A stretch of 64,000 nucleotides of DNA from Brasenia schreberi (taxonomy: Eukaryota; Streptophyta; Magnoliopsida; Nymphaeales; Cabombaceae), in the NCBI GenBank assembly GCA_036023115.1, contig JAYKKT010000041.1, forward strand, positions 3,249,501-3,313,500, written 5' to 3'. Of this stretch, positions 10,301 through 21,490 are shown in pieces. The notes under the pieces were generated by a model. The model did no database searches. It was not told the origin of the DNA and saw only the letters and a program-made list of their open reading frames with translations. The translations under genes and the position numbers were made by a program. Within the stretch, counting starts at the first letter, position 1, and each line of letters starts with the position of its first letter.

Positions 10301-13300
10301 CGCAAGGATTGCGTAATGTAGGAGCTAATTTTGAAGCATTGTACTTTTGAGGGCTATACAATAATTATAACTGGCCGTGGATAAGAAAAAATGAAAAATT
10401 AAAATTTTAATAGATGTTGAATGTATATTGAGAATGAATTGTTAAGCATTTTTACTTGCCCTATTTTTGTTTTATCGAGGACTAGCAAAATATGTTTCAG
10501 GTGTGATAACTTCATAGAACGTAGTTATTATTGTCCCATCTCTCAGGTTAAAAAAAAGAGTGACAAGTTCTTGTGAGTAATACATATTTGGAAGACTGTT
10601 AAGTAAAGCTTATACCAACAACAGCCTCTAATTTGAAAAAAACTCAATAATGCAAAAAAAACAAAATTGTGTAGCTCCATCAATGATCGAGTGAATTTGT
10701 ATTTTGTTATTAATTTTTGTGTTTTCTTTATATCGCATAGGCTCCAAACTAGTTGCCCATACGGAGATTGAGCTAATATATTGTAAGAGCCTAGCCACAT
10801 GAGCATTCAAGATAGTCAATACCACACGGTGAAAGCGATAACAATGTCAGCATGGTGGTCACATGTATTTCCCCCCGGTCTGGGTACCAAGACCAGGCTG
10901 CAAATACTTATGTCCCACGAAGGGTGTTGAATGCCAATCATCAGCGTTACAATACGTCTCACATCTTTGAGCGCTTACGACACATGTACATGCCACGATA
11001 AAACTTGTGGACCTATTTATAGATACGTAGTTTCGCACTGTGATATTTTTAATGCCTCATGGTTCTACCCAATCGTAATTTCTGGCCTACAAATACATGT
11101 TTATCGATTAGATAAAGGGACATTCTACTTAGTTCGATAGAGAAGCATGAGGACACTAGGGTTTTACTTCCCGTTTGAAGGCCATGCATCTTTAAGGAGA
11201 ATATGAGGTCTTAAAGTTCTCATCTTAGAACGTGGTTAAGATTAGGAAGCATTAAATAGTCAAATATAACGAAGCCCTTCCTTCTCTTTGTTAAAGTGGT
11301 TCTAAGTTCCTTCTATCTTGAACATGCCATTTTCTAAACACCTATAATCATCCGTGCTCAATGATTAGCTGTTGTATCCAAGTCGAAATGACTTTGACAC
11401 TCCCTTATGATATGATTAAACAATTTTAGCTTCTCTGAAATACCCACTTTATATGATACAGCTTAGTACCTCACGTTCAATCATAAGTATCTTAATGCTC
11501 TTGATTATTTGATCACCAGGGACGTATTGGACCTGTGAATTGAGTGAACCTAGACATGACTCTCGGGAAATAGATCTAATCGCAATTATTGCTACAAGCA
11601 CCACTCATTGAGATTAGCTCGATCAATCGATTCGCTAGCCGAAAGTATTTTAAAACATCGGGCCATGACTCTAGTGTGTGACGAGACCATCAAGTTGAAT
11701 ACCGCTCGCCGTTCGCAATTTGGTCCTAACCAAGGAATTAGGTACTATGGTAATTGCGGTCGTTAAGGCCCTAGACATAAAGTTCAGATTCTAAAGTGGC
11801 TCGCATTCATGTGCCGCACACCTTAAGCATGTCATTGATGTCATTCTCGCGTTCTCAAGTCGTGGATCGTTAGCTCCCGCCCCAAATTACTAGGTGAATG
11901 CCATGTTCGTTGCCTGCTTTCCTCCATCTTGCGTAGTTTATGCACCATTTTCATTGTTTTGTCACCCATTATCATGCCTTATCTCCTCATTGTATACTTA
12001 TAATTATACAACTCGATCTTGAGACATTACACCGCATAGTTATTGGTCTGATATTTCACACCCTTAATCTAATATCATTCATCATAATTCTACTTATTCT
12101 TTATCAGACACTTTCTTAATGACCCGTGCACTACAGATTATACACCCTCTAACAAGTTTTTACCTTGTCGAGATGTGATTTAATTACTATATTACACTAT
12201 CTACAACAGTTTAGTGTAAGATCATCTAATTCGTTCATAATTACAATGCTAGCGTTGAAATTTAAGTTGAACTATGAAGAGATTTAGATCAATAAATGAG
12301 AGTTTCTGATGATCATAATCAGGTGAGGCCCTGAATCGGGCCACAATAACCCCTCAAGCCCAATAATGGATAGAATTTCTATCAGTGTCTTATGAAGACT
12401 ACTCATCCGCACAAACCAGTTTGGAGACAAGGAAGTTTCATTCATAATCAGAAACCATCTTCCTAATGGGATTAATTTAGACGCACATGTTTATGCTAAA
12501 TTCTCGTCTTTATTTTATACCATAAATACTAGTATAGTCACTTTACCGTAATAGTAAATATTTATATTGTTAATTATGTGTATGTTAATTATCTTAGTAC
12601 GTTGTTGTTGTTTGTATCTTAATGTTTTATGTTTTATCATGTTCACCATCGTGTCACACCACTCCTCCACTACTAACCGGGGTTAATTAGTTCATTTAAG
12701 TCTTGTCGATGTTTATATCGTTGATTTTGTAATATCAAGCAAATTATACTAAATCTCCACATATATTTTGTATAAATAGCTTTTGTACAAGTAATCAAAA
12801 CTGGGCCGAAAACCCTTTGAACTCAAAATATGACTTTAGACACAGCTTGTTAAATTGTGCAGAAAGATTTTCACAGGGTACAATTATTTATTTAAAAAAT
12901 ATACCCATCAGATAGCCAATAACTAGTGATTATTTACGCTTATGTAACTTAAAAAATGAAATCGAAGTATAACCTAAAATGAGGGTAGTGGGTCGACTAC
13001 CGGGCAGAGTCATGGTCAAGTGTATATATATCTGCCTTTGTACATAGTTGGTGGTATTTTTCATGGTAATGGGTCGACAATAGTGTAGTAAACCACTTAA
13101 TAATAGTAGTAAATAAAATTCAATGGAAAGTTTAGGTACTTTGTGCCACGAAAGTGTCAAGACTTTATCTCACAGTCGATTAGATATTCCATCGCAGCTT
13201 TGGAACATAATGATCTATCTTGATTACACGTGATCAAGTGCACCAGATATCGACTGACCTTAATTCAGAGTGAAGCTTTAATTTCACTAATGTTGAAACA

Positions 13301-15590
13301 TGATTTTCTATTGTTTTGGCTATTACTAATGGGTATATTAAATATTTATATATTTAGTTTCACTTTTATCCATTAACCAAGGACATACTAGTTACAGATG
13401 CCATGACCCATTAACCTACTTAGATCTTATTTTGAATGCAGATGATATATTTCAACATGATCGAGTTCATGTTGATAATCGGGTTGCTCTCAAGAAAGAT
13501 GTAGAGATAATCTCTTTGGTTATTCTTCTTTCCTACCAAGGAAGACCTTACGTGATCTTGAAGTATGTTCTCTCCTAATTTAGTCATTCCTTTTATGTAT
13601 GATTTACATTCCACTTAGATTACAAAGTGTAATCTTTGAATCAATTTCATTCAAATAAGGCATGTCTGGGGATCAATATTTATTGGGATGTCCACTGTAG
13701 AGTTTTGATTAATCAAATCTTGAAAGGAAGTGATTGGTAAATCCTCTATAATCTGAGGCTTCATGGTTAGATCAGGTATGATTGAGCTAAATTTTAGTTT
13801 TGGCAATCTGTTTTTGGACTCAATTGGAGCCTTTGAGCTTCTGATACCATATTCATATTAAGTTCATCATTAATATCCCAAAGATAGCCTTCATATTAAT
13901 TCAAATATATAAGTTTAACTACTCAATTTATTGTGTTCGGCATACTCGTTAACCATTCTAATTCGCATAAGATTTATGTCATAACATAGAAAAAAAAGTC
14001 CTACCAGCTGTTGTTTCTTTAAGTACTTGTTCTTATGTGACTATAAATAGAGTGAGCTTCATATGTGAGAATGCAAAGTAATGAATATTCAATACAAACA
14101 GCTTGAATTTTTTACAACGATATTGTAGTCAAAGAAAAATAACATTGCTCAAAAAAGAAATAAGAAGCAAAGAGAGAGAATATGTGAAAATGTGTGTTTT
14201 TTAGTTTTATAATTTATTAGATTTTTATTCAAAGCTTGAAGCACAAGATGAAGTAATGAAATTAAATAACCAAATGGTAATTATAACAAATAAGTTTTCT
14301 ACTTACCGTTGAATGCCTATGTCAAATAAATATAGTGTATTATAGACTTAGAATAACATCTATAAATATAATTATCAATGCTATAGTAGTTAAGTCCTAG
14401 CCTTTTACAACTACTTTCCTTTGTATTGCACTATTGGCCTATAGATACATACAATACATATTGAAAAAATCCTTTTAATATGTCAATGAAATTAGATATG
14501 AGACAATTCACTATCGAGTGAAGAGAGAGTTAGATTAAAATCAATAATGGAATATATATTCAAGATAGGAAAAAAGGAAAACATAAGATCATATAATAAG
14601 CTATTAAAATGATGTTTATGACGACTTAGATCATATAAAAGCTTATCAAACCGTCATATAATCAGATGCATGCCAAGAAACATGACTCCAGACATATATA
14701 GATTGGAAGCGTATGATATTGCGGTCCAACATATGAGAATTATTGCGGACGTGTAAAGCTAACATTTTCAACACAATTTGTACTTTATGAGATTGAATAA
14801 TCATTATACATTAACTTTCCATGTTAAGAAACTAATGGAAATCAATTCAAAATTTTAACTAAAATTGAAGATCTAAAGATAGTCAATATTGAGGTATCAA
14901 TTATATCAAGTATTTTTACATACCCCATTATGCTTTGCTAAAGATTTAAAGCTAATATTCATAGGTTTGAGCGTGATTATCCTATTGACATGTAATTAGC
15001 TATTAGGAAGTATCACCATAAAAGAGTTCATGGTTCCTTAAACAAATGCGGAAAACGCTCAAGGTTATTTAAAGTTGGAGATATTTATTCATAAGTATCC
15101 TAATATAATATCTTTCTATATTGATTGTAGCAAAATAAATAAATAAATGTATAATTTAATACATGTGATTAAGTGAATTTAAAATATGTGTTATCGATTA
15201 TGGTGTTTTTCTATATGAGAAGGGCTCCACAACAAGTTGACTATATGGAGCATTTGAGCCAGAAATAGAAATCAAGCCAAATGAGCATCTTAGCATTAAT
15301 AGCTATTGACAGTAACCTTATTATCAAGCAATCAATTACTTGGCTGTGGTGTATTCCCCCCTAACTTCAAGATCATAAGCAGATTTCCGAGGCCTAATAG
15401 CATCAATGCTAGTCATATTTGACATACCACATTTTAATTTGAACTAAATATATAGAAGAAATCAATGTGACACTGAAATTAGTGGACGCCACAAGGCCTA
15501 CGACCTAATTGTACGACAATGCCATTATTTTGATGTGGTTTATTATTGCCGAAATGGATGTCATATTTTATAATTAAAATAATAAAAGAT
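10301..15590. other. interior of the putative Mutator-like element, no gene recognised
   Basis: No coding family is visible in either strand. Points noted: a segment at 10.85-11.9 kb with higher GC than its surroundings; a TGGTATCAGAAGC-like word on the minus strand near 13836-13849, close to the initiator-Met primer site of LTR elements; and a TATA-like CTATAAATAG near 14041. These may be remnants of an LTR element, but no paired LTRs were found. Confidence 0.35.
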
Positions 15591-15598
15591 TTTGTAGC

Positions 15599-15631
15599 TT
15601 TATTATTTGACAATAATTGTCAAATAATAAA
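15599..15631. repeat. perfect palindrome, 16-bp arms with a 1-base centre
   Basis: TTTATTATTTGACAAT, then A, then its exact reverse complement. Such a perfect AT-rich hairpin can be the middle of a small foldback element or can form a cruciform. No longer inverted repeat extends from it. Confidence 0.95.
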
Positions 15632-16045
15632 ATGACATTTATTTAGTTTAATGAGAAGTTGCACTAGGTTTTACCGTTTATAGGCTAAGTGAGCCTAAGG
15701 AAGGTTGAGGCAATTCTTCTTCATAGAAGAAAATTCAAACATTAAAAAGTTGAAATTCATGAGCTTTTTTCCTTTTCTCTTTCTTTTCTCTTCTTCTTCT
15801 TCCTTTTTTGATGGATTTAAATCATTATTTTGTTGGAAATGATTGTAAATCGAGTACTAGGTAGTTGAAATAGGCTAGGGAGTGAAGAATGGTTGAAGGA
15901 ATGGGCAAAAATGGGTGGTGGACGCCAGTTGGTGCAAGAGGAGAGAGAGGGAATCAATTTTTTGGTGAGGGGTACCCTAGTAATTAGTTAAAATAATAGG
16001 GTTATTTTGGAAAATACAAAAAAGTAGTAAAAAGTGTATGTGCAT

Positions 16046-16587
16046 ATCAATCCTATAAATTTAAACTTGTATTCTCAATCTCTTTTGCTTTTTCTAACCA
16101 ACTTTATCTCTTGTAAACATAGAATATGAATCTTTCTCCTAATCATAGTATCTACTATCTCGATTAGCTTGCTAGCTAATGTTTTGATATTTCATGTACC
16201 AATACAAATCTTATTATTTAGGATTAGCTTTCTTATCTCTTGCATCCGTCCATGTTGAAAGTAAATACTCTCTCTACAATTTGTTCGCTATATTCGTGCG
16301 GTAATGTAGCAAGACTAACTTGTTTATCCATAACCGTCCATAATGTGAGAACCCTCTCTACAATTGATTCATTATACTTGGGCAAATATGTAGAGACCCT
16401 TGCTTACTTTTTATTATATTAAGCTCTACTAAAAGGGAATGCCCCAATGAAATGCTCGCAAGGTCTAGAATCTATAGTAGATAAATCCGATAAAGTTTTA
16501 TGTTGGCTATTAGAAGTCTAACGCAACCCTCCTTTATTCAAGCTTAGAGTCAAGCATCCAAGAGTCTTCCTTACATGGGATGGAGTT
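16046..16587 (-). mobile_element. RTE-type LINE, 5' end fragment (5' UTR and start of endonuclease)
   Basis: Read on the minus strand it starts AACTCCATCCCATGTAA and follows the full-length copy at 48.97 kb through GTTAGACTTCTAATAGCC and TAGATACTATGATTAGGAG into the endonuclease start, then stops near 16046. A 5' fragment without its 3' part is unusual for a LINE, which normally loses the 5' end. The missing 3' part is probably the piece at 7170-8911; about 0.75 kb between them is lost. Confidence 0.85.
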
Positions 16588-16602
16588 AAACATCTTTGTT
16601 GT

Positions 16603-18220
16603 TCTTGCCGAAAAATTTAAATAAAATGATTTATTCCATATATAGACTTGTTGGCGTGGTGGTTTTGAGTAGACTGTCACAACCCTCGTGGGGTTCATTC
16701 ACATGTGTTGTGTTTTGTGTGGAAGTGAGGTGCCCCAAGGCTAGGTTCAGTGTGCTTGATCCATTCTATAATGGACCAAAAGACCCCATTCATAGTGTAC
16801 CTAGTTTGAATCCATTGTACAAAACAGATCCTTAAGATCCAAATCCATTCAGTCATATTAGGGTATAGTATAGAAACCTCCTTTTGAGGTCTTGTATTTA
16901 TTCAACCACTTGGAATAAAGCTTCATCATCTTCTTGTTCTCCTTACTCTCAATCAGCCAACAATGCATGTTGTTTTGAATTAATATAATAATTTTTCTAT
17001 AATATTTTAATATAAAATGTAATGTATGCTTTATGTATAAATTTATGAGTATTTTTTGACTTTTAGAATGGTGTGCGATTAAAATGGGTCGAGGAGAAGT
17101 CACAAGTAGATAGATGGATGATAAATGTTACTCATAGGCATGTATTCTCTTGCATCTTGTCTTACCTGATATCATAAGAAGTTAGACTTGATGACATTAG
17201 ATGAGTTATAAATATATACGATTGAATTTACTTTATAAGTTATGTATTTAACAATCTTGCTAGTATCATTCTTTCTCTTTTTTTGCAAATTGACTAACAA
17301 CCCTATTTTGAAAAAACTATATCATTGATAAGTAAATGTTGTCTCCATGTCATGGTTGTATCCGTTGTTTAGATGTCTTGGAGGCAAACATGCCTAACAA
17401 AGTGGTTCACCAGTTTAGTTATCAGTAGCACATCCATCTTCTTAGATTGATGTTGATGATTGCACATAACCAGAAAAGCTATATACATACAGAGTAGAGT
17501 ATGACCCACAAAATAAGTGTTGGGAGGCATAGATCTCACACTGCTTGGATCCATCATAAATTTTAGCATTAGGGTGGCATATACATACATGAGTGTCATG
17601 GATTTGTACATTTCTTGCACTTGTGGATTTTTCTTAAAAGATTTTATTTATTATTACAAAGAGTCTCTCACTCCACCAAAAATTTAGTTTATATAATTGA
17701 ACTTAGTGAAGGTAAAGTAATATTTTATTATGTTATTGATAATGTTGATTGAATGAAGATGTTAATTTATACTCAATTATTATCTATAGTTTCTCTTTGA
17801 GGTTACAGTGATGGTGACACCTGTTATAGGGCAGTTAAGTTGAGGTACACGATTGGTGCCTATGAATGTCATAGAGTAGTATTGTCGAAATAGACATCAT
17901 CTTTTTTGGCCACTCTTACACTGGCCCATCAGTCCCATGATGATGACAATGAAGACAATGGTGATACATCAAAATTATGTTGACATATACATGATATAAT
18001 GACATTAGAAAGATATAATGATAATGAAAATTTTATTTATATCTATGATGCTAGATAAAATTTATTCTCTTCTTCCCAACATAGTTAACCAAAACTCGTA
18101 CCTAATCGAATTATAACAAACAGGCCGAAACCCACGTGAAATTGAATTATTAAGTAAATGAATCAAGGAATACCTGACCATATACCCGATACATATATAT
18201 ATATATATAGCGCTCAATTA
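16603..18220. other. intergenic, no gene recognised
   Basis: Short open stretches here give no known domain. An (AT)n run lies at 18192-18208. A stretch at 16640-16800 has a SINE-like look (GGCGTGGTGGTTTTGAG and GGTTCATTC words), but is too weak to call. Confidence 0.4.
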
Positions 18221-18229
18221 TATGACACA

Positions 18230-20930
18230 TAATTATGGAATATTATTCATAATCAAACAAATAGATACGAGGAAACAAATAGATATGAGGTTAATATATA
18301 ATCAATACAAAAGATGTAAAGTAGTTGTTAATATCATGAATAGTATCATCTCTAACACTCTTATGCCAATTTTGCTCAGACCTAAGACAAATAGGTGGCA
18401 TGGAGGATCCATCAACCATTACAACAACAATAAAATACAAGACAAGTCAAAATTCTTCATTTGTAGGATGACGCAATACAAAGTAGAAGTTGAAGTACTA
18501 TATATCTCTAAAAAGTGTCACCTTGATTCATTATAACACATATATCATATGTCAGACAATGGTATATGATCGCCATTAGAAAATAATAGAATGAACGTTG
18601 TCAACCCCATGCTTGAAAGCAATACTAATGTAATATTTCATCTCACAACACATACCCAACCATATTTTGGCCATCGACATTGATTGATCGGGTCTACATG
18701 GAGAAACCCTACACGCAATATGATACAAAATGCTATCAATACTATCCTCTTCTATAAAAGCTTAGGAGTATACAACACAACATATATGTACTTCTACAAA
18801 ACATCCTATGAATGGTAGCCCAATATACCTCTCCTTGTCCCAACAACTTCCAGCGAATCAATATCCATAATTATCATCTTCAATAATATGAATTCATCTG
18901 AAAATATATGCTATCATAAACCAAGGTATCTCATACTTAGTCAATATGGAATCAATACTATCAATAAGCAAATACCACCTTATGACAAAGGAGGCCTATA
19001 TCTTAGAAAAACCTCATGTCCTTGGTCACGAGTATGAGATCATGAGACTAGAGATCTGTGTGACAATAGATTTACCATGAGAAACACTCCTTTTTGTGTA
19101 CTCTATGATGACAACTCTCTCTTTATAGATTTCTTAAATAGTTGACCTCTAGGACAACAAATAGATGACTCTTTCAAAGATGTGAACTAAGGATTCAAAT
19201 CATTCTTAAACTACTTAATTGGTTACATATATTGATTCTGCACAAAATAGTTGTTCAACTACTTTAAAATTTCCTCCAAACCAACTTCCTACCTCCATTT
19301 TGCATCTTTATCGTTAGGTATATAAGACTATTCCTTCTTTATATCAAGTTTTCTCCAAAATGTATTAATGGATGACAATTGTATCAATTGATATGCTTTC
19401 AATAAAATAAATATCTAATGAGCACATAATTGACCCATGTGAATGTCACAACCTACACCCACATGTCATTGGATCTGAACCAAATCAAGTGCATACTTTG
19501 AAACCTTCTTTTCTAGATGCCTAATAAGCTTAAAGAAATCTATAAGATGATGTTTGTTGATGATTCAAAATTTCTTAAATGATTTCTTTAATTATATAAT
19601 TTTTAACTCAATCAATGAATAGAGTTGAGTCTATCTTATATAGAACCTCCTAGTTGAACTACCAATAAATCCTTTCAATCTTGGATGTCCACTCTCAACT
19701 CTACACAATATTATAAATATATACATAATATAAATACACATATATACAAAGAATATTTCATACCTATTAGTTGTGTAGTTGTGTTAGTATCATAGTTCAA
19801 AATCTAATCACTCTCCATGTTGATACAATCTTTTTCTTATATAGATGCAACCATTGTTGCTTAACATTTGATAGTAAAGTTCTTCCACTTTCTTTCCATC
19901 AAACCCAATTGCTCAGCATAATGTGAGTATCATAGTTCAAAATTCAATTACTCCATGTTGATACATTCTTTTTCTTATATGGATACAACCATTATTGCTT
20001 AATATATAATAGTACAACAATAAAGTTCTTCCACTTGCTTTTTATTAAACCCAATTGCTCGGCATAAATCCTCTCATCTCCAAAGTCAACAACTTTCTTC
20101 CAACTAATACAAATTGTAGTGATATTTTCTTTCTTGTTAATCAGATAATATGTCTTGCAATACTCTTCGCGATATAATTGCCTAAATAATAAATATATTG
20201 ACTCAGGAAATGTAATATCAATTGCATTCATTAATGCAAGCTCACGATTCATGCATATAACATTAGGAAAACTGCCCAAAGTATACAACTTTTTGAAACA
20301 CCTCAACAACCAAATACAGTTTTCTTTCTTCTCCGAATTTATTGGAGTGAATGATACTGAAAAGTTTTATTAGCAAATATAAATACCATGACATCAACAA
20401 AATGCATTTTATACCTATTCATCTTATAAGTGCAATCAATCTCTAACACCTTTGAAAACACATGTAAAAATTGTATTGAAGTAGGATTTACAAATGTAAT
20501 ATCACTCATATATTTATCTCAAGTCTTTCTGATTTCATGTATGATAACGATAACGATCCATTTCACATAAGAGTTACTATAAAACTATTCGACCATTCAT
20601 TTTCTCAGTTTATCTTCATCCTTGCATTAAAGGTGTATTTAATTGTGCTAATATTTAAGTCATCACTCTTCAATTGTATTAATATTTGCTTCAGCTAACA
20701 ATGACTTTTGTCATATGTTTTCTCAATTTCAATTCAGCATCAGTCTATCATCAAACACATATCCTTCTAAATACAACTCAAAAAAATCACTATGCATCTC
20801 ATTAATCATAGTCAACTTTTACAATCTATTCATTTCACTAATAAGTCAAACTTTACTCTTTCTACATTCTACATTCTTGTTTTGAATGAATTATTATAAT
20901 CACACAATTGTAATATCTTTGTAATCCTTC
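18230..20930 (-). pseudogene. Mutator-like transposase with C-terminal OTU-protease-like region, decayed
   Basis: On the minus strand, pieces appear in the family order. First comes the linker near 20650. Then VLEIDCTYKMNRYKMHF near 20440 is the first Asp region of the MULE catalytic core. The open stretch 19992-20309 carries LPNVICMNRELALMNAI-like sequence (F for L at the start), matching the second catalytic Asp region, then KKVVDFGDE. SWIM-like remains follow near 19450. Farther on, MPKYGW, NITLVLLSSMGLTTF (near 18640) and NESR.HFLEIY resemble the OTU cysteine protease tail found on some plant MULEs; the Cys of its G(D/N)xCGFR motif seems to be Tyr. Many stops. The MULE core is firm; the OTU tail is a weaker call. 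Confidence 0.7.
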
Positions 20931-21480
20931 TTGTATGCTGAATCCACCTCACAATGAATGGGGAGAACGGTCGATTTCTTTGTAGATTCTCGTTGTTCCG
21001 TATAGAAGAAATATGTTAATAAAATAATACGAAAACAGGAAAAGACGGCATCTATTGGCACGGACGCGCCTACGAGCGTCGGGTAGAAGGAAGAAAGGGA
21101 AGTGAGAGGAGAGGAGAGAGGGAGAGCTCATGGAACTTACCTTCCGGTGGCTGTGGTGGCTATAGACGGAGAGCGAGAAGGAGAGGCGTTTGGGTGCCTT
21201 AGTGATCGAGAAGGAGAATAAGAGGAGTGAGAAGGAGAACACACGAGAGAAAAAGAGGAACAAAGCCAAAAGACGAGAAGGAGAGGCGGGGAAAGGGGTC
21301 GAGAAAGAGATGGAGAGTGAGGAAAAGGTATTTAGGACAGAACACGCATTAGAGGTATGCGAATAGCTGCTTGTAGCAAGAGTCTAATCCAAAAGAGGAC
21401 GGAGTTTTAGAGTCTTTCCGTCGCCATTGATGCTGCAATGCGCTGGTGATTACGCAAGCGTGAGAGCGAGGGAAGGGAGC
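20931..21480. other. region upstream of the PPR pseudogene
   Basis: Purine-rich on the plus strand from about 21060 to 21330 (GAGAAGGAGA words), an AG-rich tract that could be the old promoter or 5' UTR of the PPR gene. No gene seen. Confidence 0.35.
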
Positions 21481-21490
21481 AGAGAGTATC

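Larger units (their letters stand above)
8990..16050 (+). mobile_element. probable Mutator-like element splitting the RTE LINE
   Basis: The two outer edges are imperfect inverted repeats of roughly 200 bp. From the left, TTTGCACACCCCTTTACTA, CACACCCAATTTTGGC.AATTCC and GAGTATTCGATTATTTCC pair in order with ATGCACATACACTTTTTACTA, CACCACCCATTTTTGCCCATTCC-like and GTACTCGATT..CATTTCC on the reverse of the right edge. A Mutator-type FAR1-domain fragment lies inside, near the left end. Long terminal inverted repeats plus such a protein fit a MULE. I could not find a convincing 9-bp target duplication, and about 80 bp at 8912-8990 is unexplained, so exact ends are uncertain. Confidence 0.55.

Noticed and set aside
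11500..11900. Possible rRNA or organelle insert
   Set aside because: Some words look rRNA-like, but the known conserved 18S/25S blocks are not found.
17369..17620. 83-codon minus-strand open stretch
   Set aside because: No domain or conserved motif seen; Met-rich chance frame.
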